DNA of 14,566 nucleotides from an uncultured Clostridia bacterium (GTDB lineage Bacteria; Bacillota_A; Clostridia; TANB77; CAG-508). The stretch is taken from positions 5,058 through 19,623 of the forward strand of contig CAQOYX010000022.1 of assembly GCA_948852375.1 (NCBI GenBank). The letters run 5' to 3'. Positions 1 through 7,510 of this stretch are shown piece by piece; position 1 is the first letter of the stretch, and each line of letters opens with the position of its first letter. Under the pieces are notes generated by a model. That model was not told the DNA's origin. It saw only the letters and a program-made list of their open reading frames with translations, and ran no database searches. Made by a program: the position numbers and the translations under genes.

Positions 1-423
1 GTTTGATGTTTCGCTTCCTATATATATTAATTCGTTTTCTATTTTATATTCTTCTTTGTTATTAAATATGCTATTTTGATTATTGGGTCTATATATTTTT
101 AGTTCCCCTTTTGGTGGTGCATTTATAATGCTAAAGTTATTTATAATTACTTTATCTATTATTTCTTTATCTATATAATTTTTATTTTTTATAATATCAA
201 TATAAACATCATTTATTTGTATAAGATTTAAATCCCATTGGCTTTCCGAATTTTCTTTTTGATTTCCCCCTAATGTGCTAATTACCATTATTTTTGATAA
301 TTGAAATGGCATATTAGTTTCTCCTTCAACATTATATTTTACTACTATACTTATTACGATAATGGCTATGAGTACTATTACAAATATTATTATATGCTTT
401 TTAATAAAATTGAGTTTTTCCAT
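1..423 (-). CDS. Conserved hypothetical membrane-anchored protein (partial, C-terminus outside window)
   Basis: The reading frame opens at an ATG at 423 behind an AGGAG ribosome binding site and runs off the window edge after 141 codons with no stop. A short basic N-terminus is followed by one hydrophobic segment (about residues 8-26, rich in Ile and Val), then a polar, Asn- and Lys-rich extracytoplasmic part that begins KYNVEGETNMPFQ. This is a single-pass type II membrane or secreted-anchored layout. I have the impression that the KYNVEGETN-like start recurs in uncharacterised clostridial proteins, but no function is known to me. The one CGG here is out of frame (in AAT TCG GAA) and causes no shift. 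It lies downstream of the tRNA-Ser on the same strand and may be co-transcribed with it. Confidence 0.7.
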   Translation of the reverse strand, partial: MEKLNFIKKHIIIFVIVLIAIIVISIVVKYNVEGETNMPFQLSKIMVISTLGGNQKENSESQWDLNLIQINDVYIDIIKNKNYIDKEIIDKVIINNFSIINAPPKGELKIYRPNNQNSIFNNKEEYKIENELIYIGSETSN

Positions 424-541
424 AGCTTCTCTCCTCTTTTAATAAATATTTATTTAAGAAATTTCGTTATTAAACTACAGCCAGTAAAATCGCCTTTACA
501 TACTAATTGTTACACCTTAACAGCATAGCACATTGCCTTTT

Positions 542-632
<91 letters not shown>

Positions 633-680
633 ATACATTAGCTTCCTCACATAATTGATTAATTCTTTACTATTTATCGT

Positions 681-1148
<468 letters not shown>

Positions 1149-1199
1149 ACTACCCACCATTTTTTTGCTATCTTAACTCGCACAAAGTGTATTAAAATT

Positions 1200-1275
<76 letters not shown>

Positions 1276-1288
1276 ATGTTCAATTGAT

Positions 1289-1317
1289 ATTTTATAATAT
1301 TTCGAAAGATTTATCAA
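1289..1317 (-). promoter_or_regulatory. Sigma-A-type promoter for tRNA-Arg/tadA
   Basis: On the minus strand TTGATA (1312-1317) and TAAAAT (1289-1294) are separated by 17 bases. The -10 box ends 13 bases before the tRNA-Arg 5' end, a sensible spacing for transcription of the tRNA and probably tadA behind it. Confidence 0.55.
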
Positions 1318-1362
1318 TACCTTTGCAATAATTTTCTTACCCAGTGTTTTTATTGAATTTTG

Positions 1363-1391
1363 TTGAATTTTATAACATAGGCTAGTATAAT
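1363..1391 (+). promoter_or_regulatory. Sigma-A-type promoter for ttcA
   Basis: TTGAAT (1363-1368), a 17-base spacer and a perfect TATAAT (1386-1391) lie about 60 bases before the ttcA start. It is divergent from the tRNA-Arg promoter. Confidence 0.7.
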
Positions 1392-1453
1392 TATATTTAA
1401 TATAATTTTACTTTATTATAGTTATACAAGTTATGAAAGGATTTGAGTTTGTT

Positions 1454-2176
1454 ATGCAGAAGATTTTGAGTTATATGAGAAAGGCTATTGAGGATTATGA
1501 TATGATTTGTGATGGAGATAAAATTGCTGTTTGTTTATCTCGGACGGTAAGGATTCTATTACTATGCTTATGAGTTTTAAAGCATTACAACGTTTTTATC
1601 CTAAAAAGTTTTCTATTATTGCTATTAGTGTTAACCCTGGTTTCGAATTTTTTGATAGCAATTTTTTAAGGGAAACTTGTAGCAATATTGATGTTCCCTT
1701 TTTTGAAGAAGAAGGACATATTAAGGAGATTGTTTTTGATATAAGGAATGAAAAAAATCCTTGTTCTTTATGTGCTAATTTAAGACGTGGAATTTTAACT
1801 AGTACCGCTATTCGTGAAAATTGTAATAAACTTGCTCTTGGGCATAATGAAGATGATGTTTTAGAAACATTTTTACTTAATTTATTTTATACTGGTAGTA
1901 TTTCTTGCTTTGCACCTGTAAGTTATATGGATCGTTCTCGGAATGACTGTTATTAGACCTCTTATTTATGCTCCTGAAAAGGATATTCGTAAATTTATTA
2001 GAAAAAATAATATTGAAGTGATGAATAAATCTTGCCCTATGGATGGGGTTTCTAAAAGAGAGGATATAAAGAAAATGATTAGCAATTTACAAATTGATAT
2101 TCCACATATTAGAGCTAATTTATATGGTGCTATTAAAAGAAGCAATATAAAAGGTTGGGAAAAATTTGATAAATAG
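1454..2176 (+). CDS. ttcA: tRNA 2-thiocytidine(32) synthetase TtcA-family protein (read through three CGGN sites)
   Basis: TtcA-type enzymes use ATP and an ironâsulfur cluster to thiolate cytidine-32 in certain tRNAs. Reading CGGA (1541-1544), CGGT (1545-1548) and CGGA (1939-1942) as glycines gives 239 residues. The family features then appear in order: RKAIEDYDMICDGDKIAV, the PP-loop SGGKDS at residues 29-34, a CSLC pair at 103-106 followed by LRRGIL, LGHNEDDVLETFLLNLF, TVIRPLIYAPEKDI, and a third cysteine in KSCPMDG. Both P-loop glycines come from back-to-back four-base units. I chose the ATG at 1454 because the family normally starts close to this MQKILSYMRKAI; an in-frame ATG at 1433 is possible. 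A Clostridial TtcA-like paralogue with a different tRNA substrate remains possible. Confidence 0.87.
1541..1548 (+). other. Tandem CGGA-CGGT in the ttcA P-loop
   Basis: Two four-base units back to back encode the GG of SGGKDS (G30, G31). The net shift is two bases, the only such double event in the window. The preceding codon is TCT. Confidence 0.9.
1939..1942 (+). other. CGGA four-base glycine site in ttcA (third)
   Basis: The frame changes between SYMDRS and MTVIRPLIY. The preceding codon is TCT. Confidence 0.85.
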
Positions 2177-2195
2177 CATTTTTATGTTGAATTGT

Positions 2196-2223
2196 TTTAC
2201 ATAATGTGATAAACTTGTATTGT
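2196..2223 (+). promoter_or_regulatory. Possible promoter for the small HTH gene
   Basis: TTTACA (2196-2201) and TATTGT (2218-2223) are 16 bases apart, about 40 bases before the ATG at 2262. The match is weak. Confidence 0.35.
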
Positions 2224-2261
2224 AACCTAAAAACAATAAAGTTATGTTAGAGGAATATAAT

Positions 2262-2453
2262 ATGAGAAAAAATCGCAGCAATGAAGCAATGGCAATAATA
2301 AAATATATTATTGCTGATCATACCGAAAAAGAAGCAGCAGATGAATTTTGTATGAGTGTTGCAACAATACAAAGACGTATTAAGTCACTTGGATTTACGT
2401 ATAGTGACTTAGAAAAACTAAAAAAAAAGCAGAGTAATTTCTGCTTTTTTTAA
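2262..2453 (+). CDS. Small helix-turn-helix protein, unknown role
   Basis: This is a 63-residue basic protein. I chose the ATG at 2262 because AGAGGA sits seven bases before it; an in-frame ATG at 2244 has no such site. Residues about 8-48 resemble a helix-turn-helix: the stretch TEKEAADEFCMSVATIQRRIKS has the alternating pattern of a turn followed by a recognition helix, as in SpoIIID-like or resolvase-type domains. I do not recognise the specific family, and a DNA-binding role is inferred from the pattern alone. The last codons (KKKQSNFCFF) are encoded by the arms of a transcription terminator. It contains no CGG. Confidence 0.6.
   Translation: MRKNRSNEAMAIIKYIIADHTEKEAADEFCMSVATIQRRIKSLGFTYSDLEKLKKKQSNFCFF
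2422..2451. terminator. Bidirectional terminator overlapping the end of the HTH gene
   Basis: A 12-bp perfect stem (A-run plus GCAGA at 2422-2433, TCTGC plus T-run at 2440-2451) encloses a 6-base loop. The A/T runs make it work in both directions, ending the HTH gene and the convergent phosphohexomutase gene, whose stop is at 2461-2463. Confidence 0.75.
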
Positions 2454-2460
2454 TAATTAA

Positions 2461-4190
2461 TTATTGCACTTTTTCTAATACTGCTTTTTTTAAGTTTTCT
2501 AGTTTTAGTGTAGCATCTTCTTGGCTTGTTCCTTTTATTCCCATGTAAAATTTGATTTTTGGTTCTGTTCCTGAAGGGCGCATGCAACACCATGCATCAT
2601 TTTCTAGTTCATAATATAGCACATTTGATTTTGGTAAGTTTATTTGTTCTTCTACTTTTGAAGATATATCTTTTGATACACTTGTTTTATAGTCCTTTTC
2701 TTTAATTACCTTATAACTACCAAATTCTTTTACTACATTTTTTCTTAAGTTTTCCATTAATTCCTTTATTTTTTCTGCTCCATCTGAACCTTCCATTGTA
2801 ATTGAAACTAATCCTTCTTTATAATATCCATATTTTTTATATATGTTTTCCATTTGATCGCATAGTGTTAATCCTTTTGATTTATAATAAGTTGCAGCCT
2901 CACATAACATCATTACTGCTACTATTGCGTCTTTATCCCTTGCATGTGTTCCGTACTAAGCAACCATAGCTTTCTTCAAATCCAAATACATATTCTTTAT
3001 CTTTGTTTTCTTCCATTTTTTGTATTTTTTCTCCTATGTATTTAAATCCTGTTAATACTTCTACTAATTCTAAGTTATATTCTTTTGCTATTTTATCTGC
3101 TAAATTTGTCGATACTATTGTTTTGATTAATACTCCATTTTTTGGTATTATTCCTCTTTCTTTTTGCATACTTAATAAATATTCTGCTATTAACATTGCT
3201 GACATGTTTCCTGTAAATGATTTATAAACTCCTGTTTTTGTATCTTTTGCATATACTCCTAATCTATCTGCATCTGGGTCTGTTGCTGTTACTATGTCTG
3301 CATCTATTTTTTTTGCTAATTCTAGTGCTAGTTTAAAAGCTTTTTCGTCTTCTGGGTTTGGATATTCTACTGTTGGAAAGTTTCCGTCTGGTAATTCTTG
3401 TTGTGGTACTATGTATAAGTTTTCAAATCCTAATTTTTCTAATATCTTTTTTACTGGTTTTGCCCCTGTTCCATGTAATGGCGTATATACTATTTTTAAG
3501 TCCTTTTGTGCTTTTTTAACTAATTCTTTGTTTAGTGATAATTTTGCTAGTTCTTCTATGTAATCTTTGTCTATTTCTTCTAGTATTTCTTTATATAAAT
3601 CTGATTTTATTGCTTCTTGTTTTGATATTGTTCTTATTTTTGCATAATCTGTTATTGCATTTACTTCATTTATTATTCCAATATCTATTGGTGGCACAAT
3701 TTGTGCTCCATCTTCCCAATATACTTTATATCCATTATATTTTGGTGGGTTATGGCTTGCTGTAATCATTATTCCTACCACACATCCAAGTTTTCTTATT
3801 GCAAATGATAATTCTGGTACTGGTCTTAGTTCTTTAAATACATATGTTTTTATGCCATTTGCATTTAGTATTAAAGCTGTTTGCTCACTAAATTCTTTTG
3901 ACATATTTCTTGAATCATAACTGATTACTACTCCTTTTTCTTTTACTCCTTTTTTTGTAATGTAATTTGCAAGTCCGCTGAGTTGCTTTTCCTACTGTGT
4001 ATTTGTTCATTCTATTTGTTCCTATACCTATTATTCCTCTTAACCCTGCTGTTCCAAATTCTAAGTCCTTGTAAAATCTGTCTTTTATTTCTTCTTTGTT
4101 ATTTTCTATTTCTTTCAGTTCTTTTTTTGTTTCTTCATCAAAATTTGAATTGTTACACCACTCATCATATTTTTTTAAGTATTCTTCCAT
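2461..4190 (-). CDS. Phosphoglucomutase/phosphomannomutase-family enzyme (read through two CGGA sites)
   Basis: This alpha-D-phosphohexomutase moves phosphate between C6 and C1 of a hexose phosphate. Joining its three frames at CGGA 3974-3977 and 2950-2953 gives 575 residues, normal for the PgcA-type enzymes of Firmicutes. All four family signatures are present: FGTAGLRG near the N-terminus, TASHNP at about 143-148 (phosphoserine 145), the metal loop DPDADR at 304-309, and RPSGTEPK at 537-544, plus GFEESYG just before the second site. The restored glycines G72 (ATQGLANY) and G413 (LVGTHARDKDA) are both family-typical. The start at 4190 has AAGGA about 13 bases upstream. It is followed upstream by a UDP-sugar pyrophosphorylase gene on the same strand, so the pair probably makes UDP-glucose or a related UDP-sugar. 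Confidence 0.93.
2950..2953 (-). other. CGGA four-base glycine site in the phosphohexomutase (second)
   Basis: Joins ESYGCLV to THARDKDA, restoring the family glycine G413. The preceding codon is GTA. Confidence 0.9.
3974..3977 (-). other. CGGA four-base glycine site in the phosphohexomutase (first)
   Basis: Joins GKATQ to LANYITKKG, restoring the family glycine G72. The preceding codon is CAG. Confidence 0.9.
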
Positions 4191-4282
4191 AAAAAATCCA
4201 TTCCTTTCTTTATTTTGAATTTCTTTATTCTTTTATTTATATTTATTCTATATCTAAAGAAGTTATCTGTCAATTTTTTTTA

Positions 4283-4354
4283 TAGAAAACACAGGGAAAT
4301 TTCATGAAATATTACGATTTTGTAATATTTTACGAAATTGCCTTGTAGAAAACA
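4283..4354. repeat. Imperfect palindrome flanked by 9-bp direct repeats
   Basis: TAGAAAACA occurs at 4283-4291 and again at 4346-4354. The 54 bases between form two 24-base arms that match at about 20 positions, with a short central loop. The layout is that of a tiny inverted-repeat insertion with a target duplication, but it may simply be a stem-loop between operons. Confidence 0.45.
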
Positions 4355-4356
4355 TA

Positions 4357-4392
4357 ATAATCATATAAGTAAGTTTTTACTTATATGATTAT
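4357..4392. repeat. Perfect 16-bp inverted repeat, probable hairpin
   Basis: The arms 4357-4372 and 4377-4392 are perfectly complementary around a 4-base loop. The stem is almost pure A/T (ATAATCATATAAGTAA). It lies between the UDP-sugar pyrophosphorylase terminator and the phosphohexomutase gene and may act as a processing or weak termination hairpin. Confidence 0.6.
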
Positions 4393-4399
4393 AAAAATA

Positions 4400-4436
4400 A
4401 AATGTGAAACTTTAAGTCTAAATTTGTTTCACATTT
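4400..4436 (-). terminator. Rho-independent terminator of the UDP-sugar pyrophosphorylase gene
   Basis: An 11-bp perfect stem (AAATGTGAAAC with GTTTCACATTT) with a 15-base loop is followed on the minus strand by a T-rich tail (TTATTTTTAT). It lies just after the gene's stop at 4448. Confidence 0.75.
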
Positions 4437-4447
4437 CGCTTTTATAC

Positions 4448-5695
4448 CTATTTTTTATTTTTTGTATAGTCTAAATACAATTTTCTTGCTGTTTCTGGGC
4501 TGTCTACTCCCTCTGCATTTTTTACTGGTGCAAATTCTTCTTCTCTTTTTACTCTAATAATTGCCATGTCATTTAGTCTTTCAAATGCATCGAATATGAA
4601 TGCTTCAAATTTGTATGCATTTGGCTCTTGTGGTACTACTATTACTCCATGATCATCTATGTATTTTGCTTTTTTAAATGCACTATGATATGGTAATTTA
4701 TTTTTTGATATTTCTTCTAGTGCTTTTATATTAAATAGATTACATAATATGTGTGATTCTCCATATAATAATTCACCTTTTTCATCTACAGCTTCTGCCA
4801 TTTCATTTGTTATTTCTGTGTATTCTATTACACTTGGTTTTTCATCTTTTTTGCAAAATACCCCAACTTTTTCTTTTGGATTATTTTTTACAACTGACTT
4901 TCCTGCTGCTAAGCATTTTTTTTCTATTGCAATTCCTGTAAGAAGTGGATCTACCATTTTTGCAAGTACATTGTCTACTCCTGCAATAAATATCCACTCT
5001 ATTTTTCTTTTCTCCATGTCTTTTATTATTCCATCTTTACTCATTGCCTCGAATATTCCACCATGACCATCTGCTGCTTGTTTTACCATTCCTTTATCAT
5101 CTACTAGTATTTTTCCATTTGTATCTACCATTGGTAATTCGTTTTGTATAAAGAATTTTATATTTTTTTCTTTCATTCCAAAGTAATTATGTCTTTTGAA
5201 AAATGCTTTTGTTTGTTCGTTGTTTTCTTTACTTGTCATTATATACCAAGGTATTACTGCATTGTATTTTTCCATTTGTTCTTTTATTGCCTCTGCAAGT
5301 AATGTAAATAGTGGTCGTTTTGGTTCTACATCTAATTCAAATGTTCCTTTTGGACCATCATGTCCAAGCCTTGTTCCTTGTCCTCCTGCCATTGTTACTA
5401 CTGCATATTTTCCTTTTTTTATTACTTGTATCCCTTTTTTCTCATATTCTTCTTTTTCGTTTTTTTCTAATTTTTGCTTATCTATATATGCTAATGGTTT
5501 AATATCACATTTTTTAAAGTCTTTTTCATGTTTTGTCTCTTCATATAAGTTTTCCATTTGTTCAAAATCTATCTTTAATATTTCATCTAATAATTCTTCT
5601 CTTTTTGCTTCTATTAATTTGTCATAGCAAGTTAATAATTGTTCTTGATTATATTTTTTTAATAGTCCTTTTACTTTTTCATATTTTTCATCCAT
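4448..5695 (-). CDS. UDP-sugar pyrophosphorylase (UDPGP/UAP family uridylyltransferase)
   Basis: Members of this family join a sugar 1-phosphate to UTP, giving a UDP-sugar and pyrophosphate. The 415-residue protein has an alpha-helical N-terminal region (residues 1-90) and then the nucleotide-binding signature MAGGQGTRLGHDGPKG at about 102-117. Further on come PWYIMTS, a QNELPMVD segment, DGHGGIFEA, and IAGVDNVLAKMVDP, which are typical of eukaryote-like UDP-HexNAc pyrophosphorylases also found in Clostridia. Whether the sugar is GlcNAc, GalNAc or glucose cannot be told from sequence alone. The start at 5695 has AAGGAA about 12 bases upstream. It carries no in-frame CGG and so reads as one uninterrupted frame. 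The phosphohexomutase gene follows it, supplying the sugar 1-phosphate, though a terminator lies between them. Confidence 0.9.
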   Translation of the reverse strand: MDEKYEKVKGLLKKYNQEQLLTCYDKLIEAKREELLDEILKIDFEQMENLYEETKHEKDFKKCDIKPLAYIDKQKLEKNEKEEYEKKGIQVIKKGKYAVVTMAGGQGTRLGHDGPKGTFELDVEPKRPLFTLLAEAIKEQMEKYNAVIPWYIMTSKENNEQTKAFFKRHNYFGMKEKNIKFFIQNELPMVDTNGKILVDDKGMVKQAADGHGGIFEAMSKDGIIKDMEKRKIEWIFIAGVDNVLAKMVDPLLTGIAIEKKCLAAGKSVVKNNPKEKVGVFCKKDEKPSVIEYTEITNEMAEAVDEKGELLYGESHILCNLFNIKALEEISKNKLPYHSAFKKAKYIDDHGVIVVPQEPNAYKFEAFIFDAFERLNDMAIIRVKREEEFAPVKNAEGVDSPETARKLYLDYTKNKK

Positions 5696-5789
5696 TTTCC
5701 AAACATTCCTTTCCTTTAGTAAGTAAATCCAAATGTATTATTTCCATTTTTTAATATTATTCATTTTTTATTTTGTTATTAATGTTTAT

Positions 5790-5818
5790 ATATTATACTA
5801 TATTTTAAAATAAGTCAA
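5790..5818 (-). promoter_or_regulatory. Promoter of the UDP-sugar pyrophosphorylase gene
   Basis: On the minus strand TTGACT (5813-5818) is followed at 17 bases by TAATAT (5790-5795); a perfect TATAAT at 5792-5797 lies at 15 bases. Either reading places a sigma-A promoter about 95 bases before the start codon. The rest of the gap 5696-5933 is AT-rich and I see nothing else in it. Confidence 0.6.
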
Positions 5819-5933
5819 TACAGCTTGTTTCTTTGATTTATAACTTTATTTATAATATTATCTACAATATTTAAAATATATGCTTAAAAATAGTAAAAAT
5901 ATGTTTACGGACTGTGCATTTTAATAAAAATTT

Positions 5934-6453
5934 TTATAAAACTTTTTCCTTTTTATATTCTACAAATACTTCATCTATTTCTTTTATTCCAGAAGTATTT
6001 AATACGTAATCGTGTTTATCTAATATACCTTTCATTTCTTCGTATTTTACATTTTCATAACAGTTTATTATTGTTATTTGTTCTCTTGTTATATCTTTTA
6101 CTGCTTTTTCTATGTTTTTATTTGCTATTTTTATATAATCACCTGTTCCACTTATTATGATGTTTAATGCTTGTCCATTTTTAACTTCTTCTTTTATTTT
6201 TCTTTCTATTTCACTGTATTTACAAATTTTATTTTCATTCCAATCTATTTGTAATATTTTATTCCCGAGTTTCTGTTTTTAAATTCATTTTTGATATTAG
6301 TTCTTCTATATTATTTTTTAGACTTTTTTCAAATATCGTTTGTATATTTTCATTTTTATTTATCGCTTTGTTTATATGTGGTAGTAGCATTGTTGCTAAA
6401 TGCCAATCATTTATACAAAAACTGCATACTTTTATTATATTACTTTCTTTCAT
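5934..6453 (-). CDS. Conserved hypothetical protein, 172 residues (read through one CGGG site)
   Basis: Two adjacent frames join at CGGG 6264-6267 to give a 172-residue soluble protein. I chose the ATG at 6453 because GGTGGGG lies seven bases upstream; an in-frame ATG at 6474 lacks this. The N-terminus begins MKESNIIKVCSFCINDWHLA and contains a CxxC pair (C10 and C13), then MLLPHINKAINKNENI. The restored glycine is G63 (TETGNKILQIDW). The second half has ILNIIISGTGDYIK-like character, with predicted alternating strands and helices reminiscent of a Rossmann-type or sensor fold. I do not recognise the family and assign no function. That the second frame continues for 110 codons to a stop without interruption supports the join. 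Confidence 0.65.
6264..6267 (-). other. CGGG four-base glycine site in the 172-residue hypothetical gene
   Basis: Joins NLKTET to NKILQIDW (G63). The preceding codon is ACT. One of two CGGG cases. Confidence 0.75.
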
Positions 6454-6492
6454 GTTATTCCCCACCTTTTTCATTCGTTTTTCTATTGGTAA

Positions 6493-6521
6493 ATTTTACC
6501 ATTGTTACAAAAATATGTCAA
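6493..6521 (-). promoter_or_regulatory. Sigma-A promoter of the 172-residue hypothetical gene
   Basis: On the minus strand a perfect TTGACA (6516-6521), a 17-base spacer and TAAAAT (6493-6498) lie about 40 bases before the start codon. This is one of the best promoters in the window. Confidence 0.75.
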
Positions 6522-6668
6522 TATTATTTCAAAATAAATACAAAAAACTTTTCGACATTTGTGTTGGATTTTTTTGTAATACATGTATATTTTTTTTATT
6601 TTGGTTAATACTTTTTTTAAAGAGATATTTTTACATTTTAGTATTTTTTTGATTGGAGGTTTTAATTT

Positions 6669-7338
6669 TTGAGTATTTTGTTAAATATTATATGTAGTAA
6701 GAAAGTAAAATATTCCATTTTGATTTTGTTTTTACTATTTTTGTATATATTGGTTTGTGCTTTTTCTTATGTTGATGCTGTATCAACTGATATACAAAAT
6801 AGTGTTTTTAGGCTTCATGTTATTGCAAATAGCGATTCTAAAGAAGATCAAGATTTGAAATATGTTGTTCGCGATAATGTTTTAAATTATATGAATAAAG
6901 TTTGTAAGAATGCTACGTCTAAAGCGGAAGCAATTAGTATTGCAAATGAACATATTAGCGATTTCAAAGAAATTGCTTTAGATACTATACATGAATATGG
7001 TTTGGATTATGATCTAAGTGTTGAAATTCGGAAATTTTTCTTTTCCTACTAAATCATATGGAGATATATCGCTTCCAAGTGGATTTTATGATGCACTTCG
7101 TATTAAAATAGGTAATGCAAGTGGACAAAACTGGTGGTGCGTAATGTTTCCTCCCCTATGTTTTGTAGATGTTTCTTCTGGTATAGTTCCAGATGATTCT
7201 AAAGAAGCTATAAAAAAAGATTTATCAGATGAAGAATTTAGTTTAATTTCTAATAACGAAGATAATTCTGAAATAAGTTTTAAGTTTAAACTTATAGAAT
7301 TTTTCCAAAATGCAAGAATTATTACTGCAAAAAATTAA
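6669..7338 (+). CDS. spoIIR: Stage II sporulation protein R, SpoIIR (read through one CGGA site)
   Basis: SpoIIR is made in the forespore and signals across the septum to activate processing of pro-sigma-E by SpoIIGA in the mother cell. The start is TTG at 6669, nine bases after GGAGG. Residues about 16-35 form a hydrophobic N-terminal segment (signal or anchor), followed by the family motif RLHVIANSDSKEDQDLKYVVRDNVL. Reading CGGA at 7029-7032 as G121 joins this to FSFPTKSYGDISLPSGFYDALRI and the hallmark GQNWWCVMFPPLCFVD. The 222-residue length is normal. In other Firmicutes spoIIR depends on sigma-F; I did not identify a convincing sigma-F promoter. It shows that the organism can sporulate or descends from one that did. 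Confidence 0.93.
7029..7032 (+). other. CGGA four-base glycine site in spoIIR
   Basis: Joins LSVEI to NFSFPTKSYG (G121). The preceding codon is ATT. Confidence 0.9.
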
Positions 7339-7347
7339 TAATGTACA

Positions 7348-7385
7348 AGCGTTATCGGTAAGATTACTGAATAACGCTCTTTTAT
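7348..7385 (+). terminator. Terminator of spoIIR
   Basis: AGCGTTAT (7348-7355) pairs with ATAACGCT (7371-7378), followed by CTTTTATTTT. It starts ten bases after the spoIIR stop codon. Confidence 0.75.
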
Positions 7386-7413
7386 TTTCTATTAAACAAT
7401 TTATCAAAAACTG

Positions 7414-7442
7414 TTGTAAATATATATTTTTTATGGTATATT
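7414..7442 (+). promoter_or_regulatory. Promoter of murA
   Basis: TTGTAA (7414-7419), a 17-base spacer and TATATT (7437-7442) lie about 70 bases before the murA start. Confidence 0.5.
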
Positions 7443-7452
7443 TTGTACAAGT

Positions 7453-7476
7453 AGAGTATGTTAATACTCTTTTTTG
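7453..7476 (+). terminator. Hairpin with T-tail in the murA leader (possible attenuator)
   Basis: AGAGTAT (7453-7459) pairs with ATACTCT (7464-7470) around a 4-base loop and is followed by six T residues. It lies downstream of the apparent murA promoter and upstream of the ribosome binding site, so it would act on the murA leader transcript. It may also be a second terminator behind spoIIR. Confidence 0.45.
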
Positions 7477-7510
7477 TTATGTAAAAATTATTTTATACGG
7501 AGGATTTGAT

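Noticed and set aside
2997..5760. Plus-strand hydrophobic open frames opposite the phosphohexomutase and pyrophosphorylase genes
   Set aside because: They are Leu- and Phe-rich antisense shadows of A-rich coding sequence without ribosome binding sites.
7310..7510. Long N-terminal extension of MurA starting at 7310
   Set aside because: It overlaps the spoIIR end, its terminator and the murA leader; the TTG at 7511 has a well-placed GGAGG and gives the standard MurA N-terminus.
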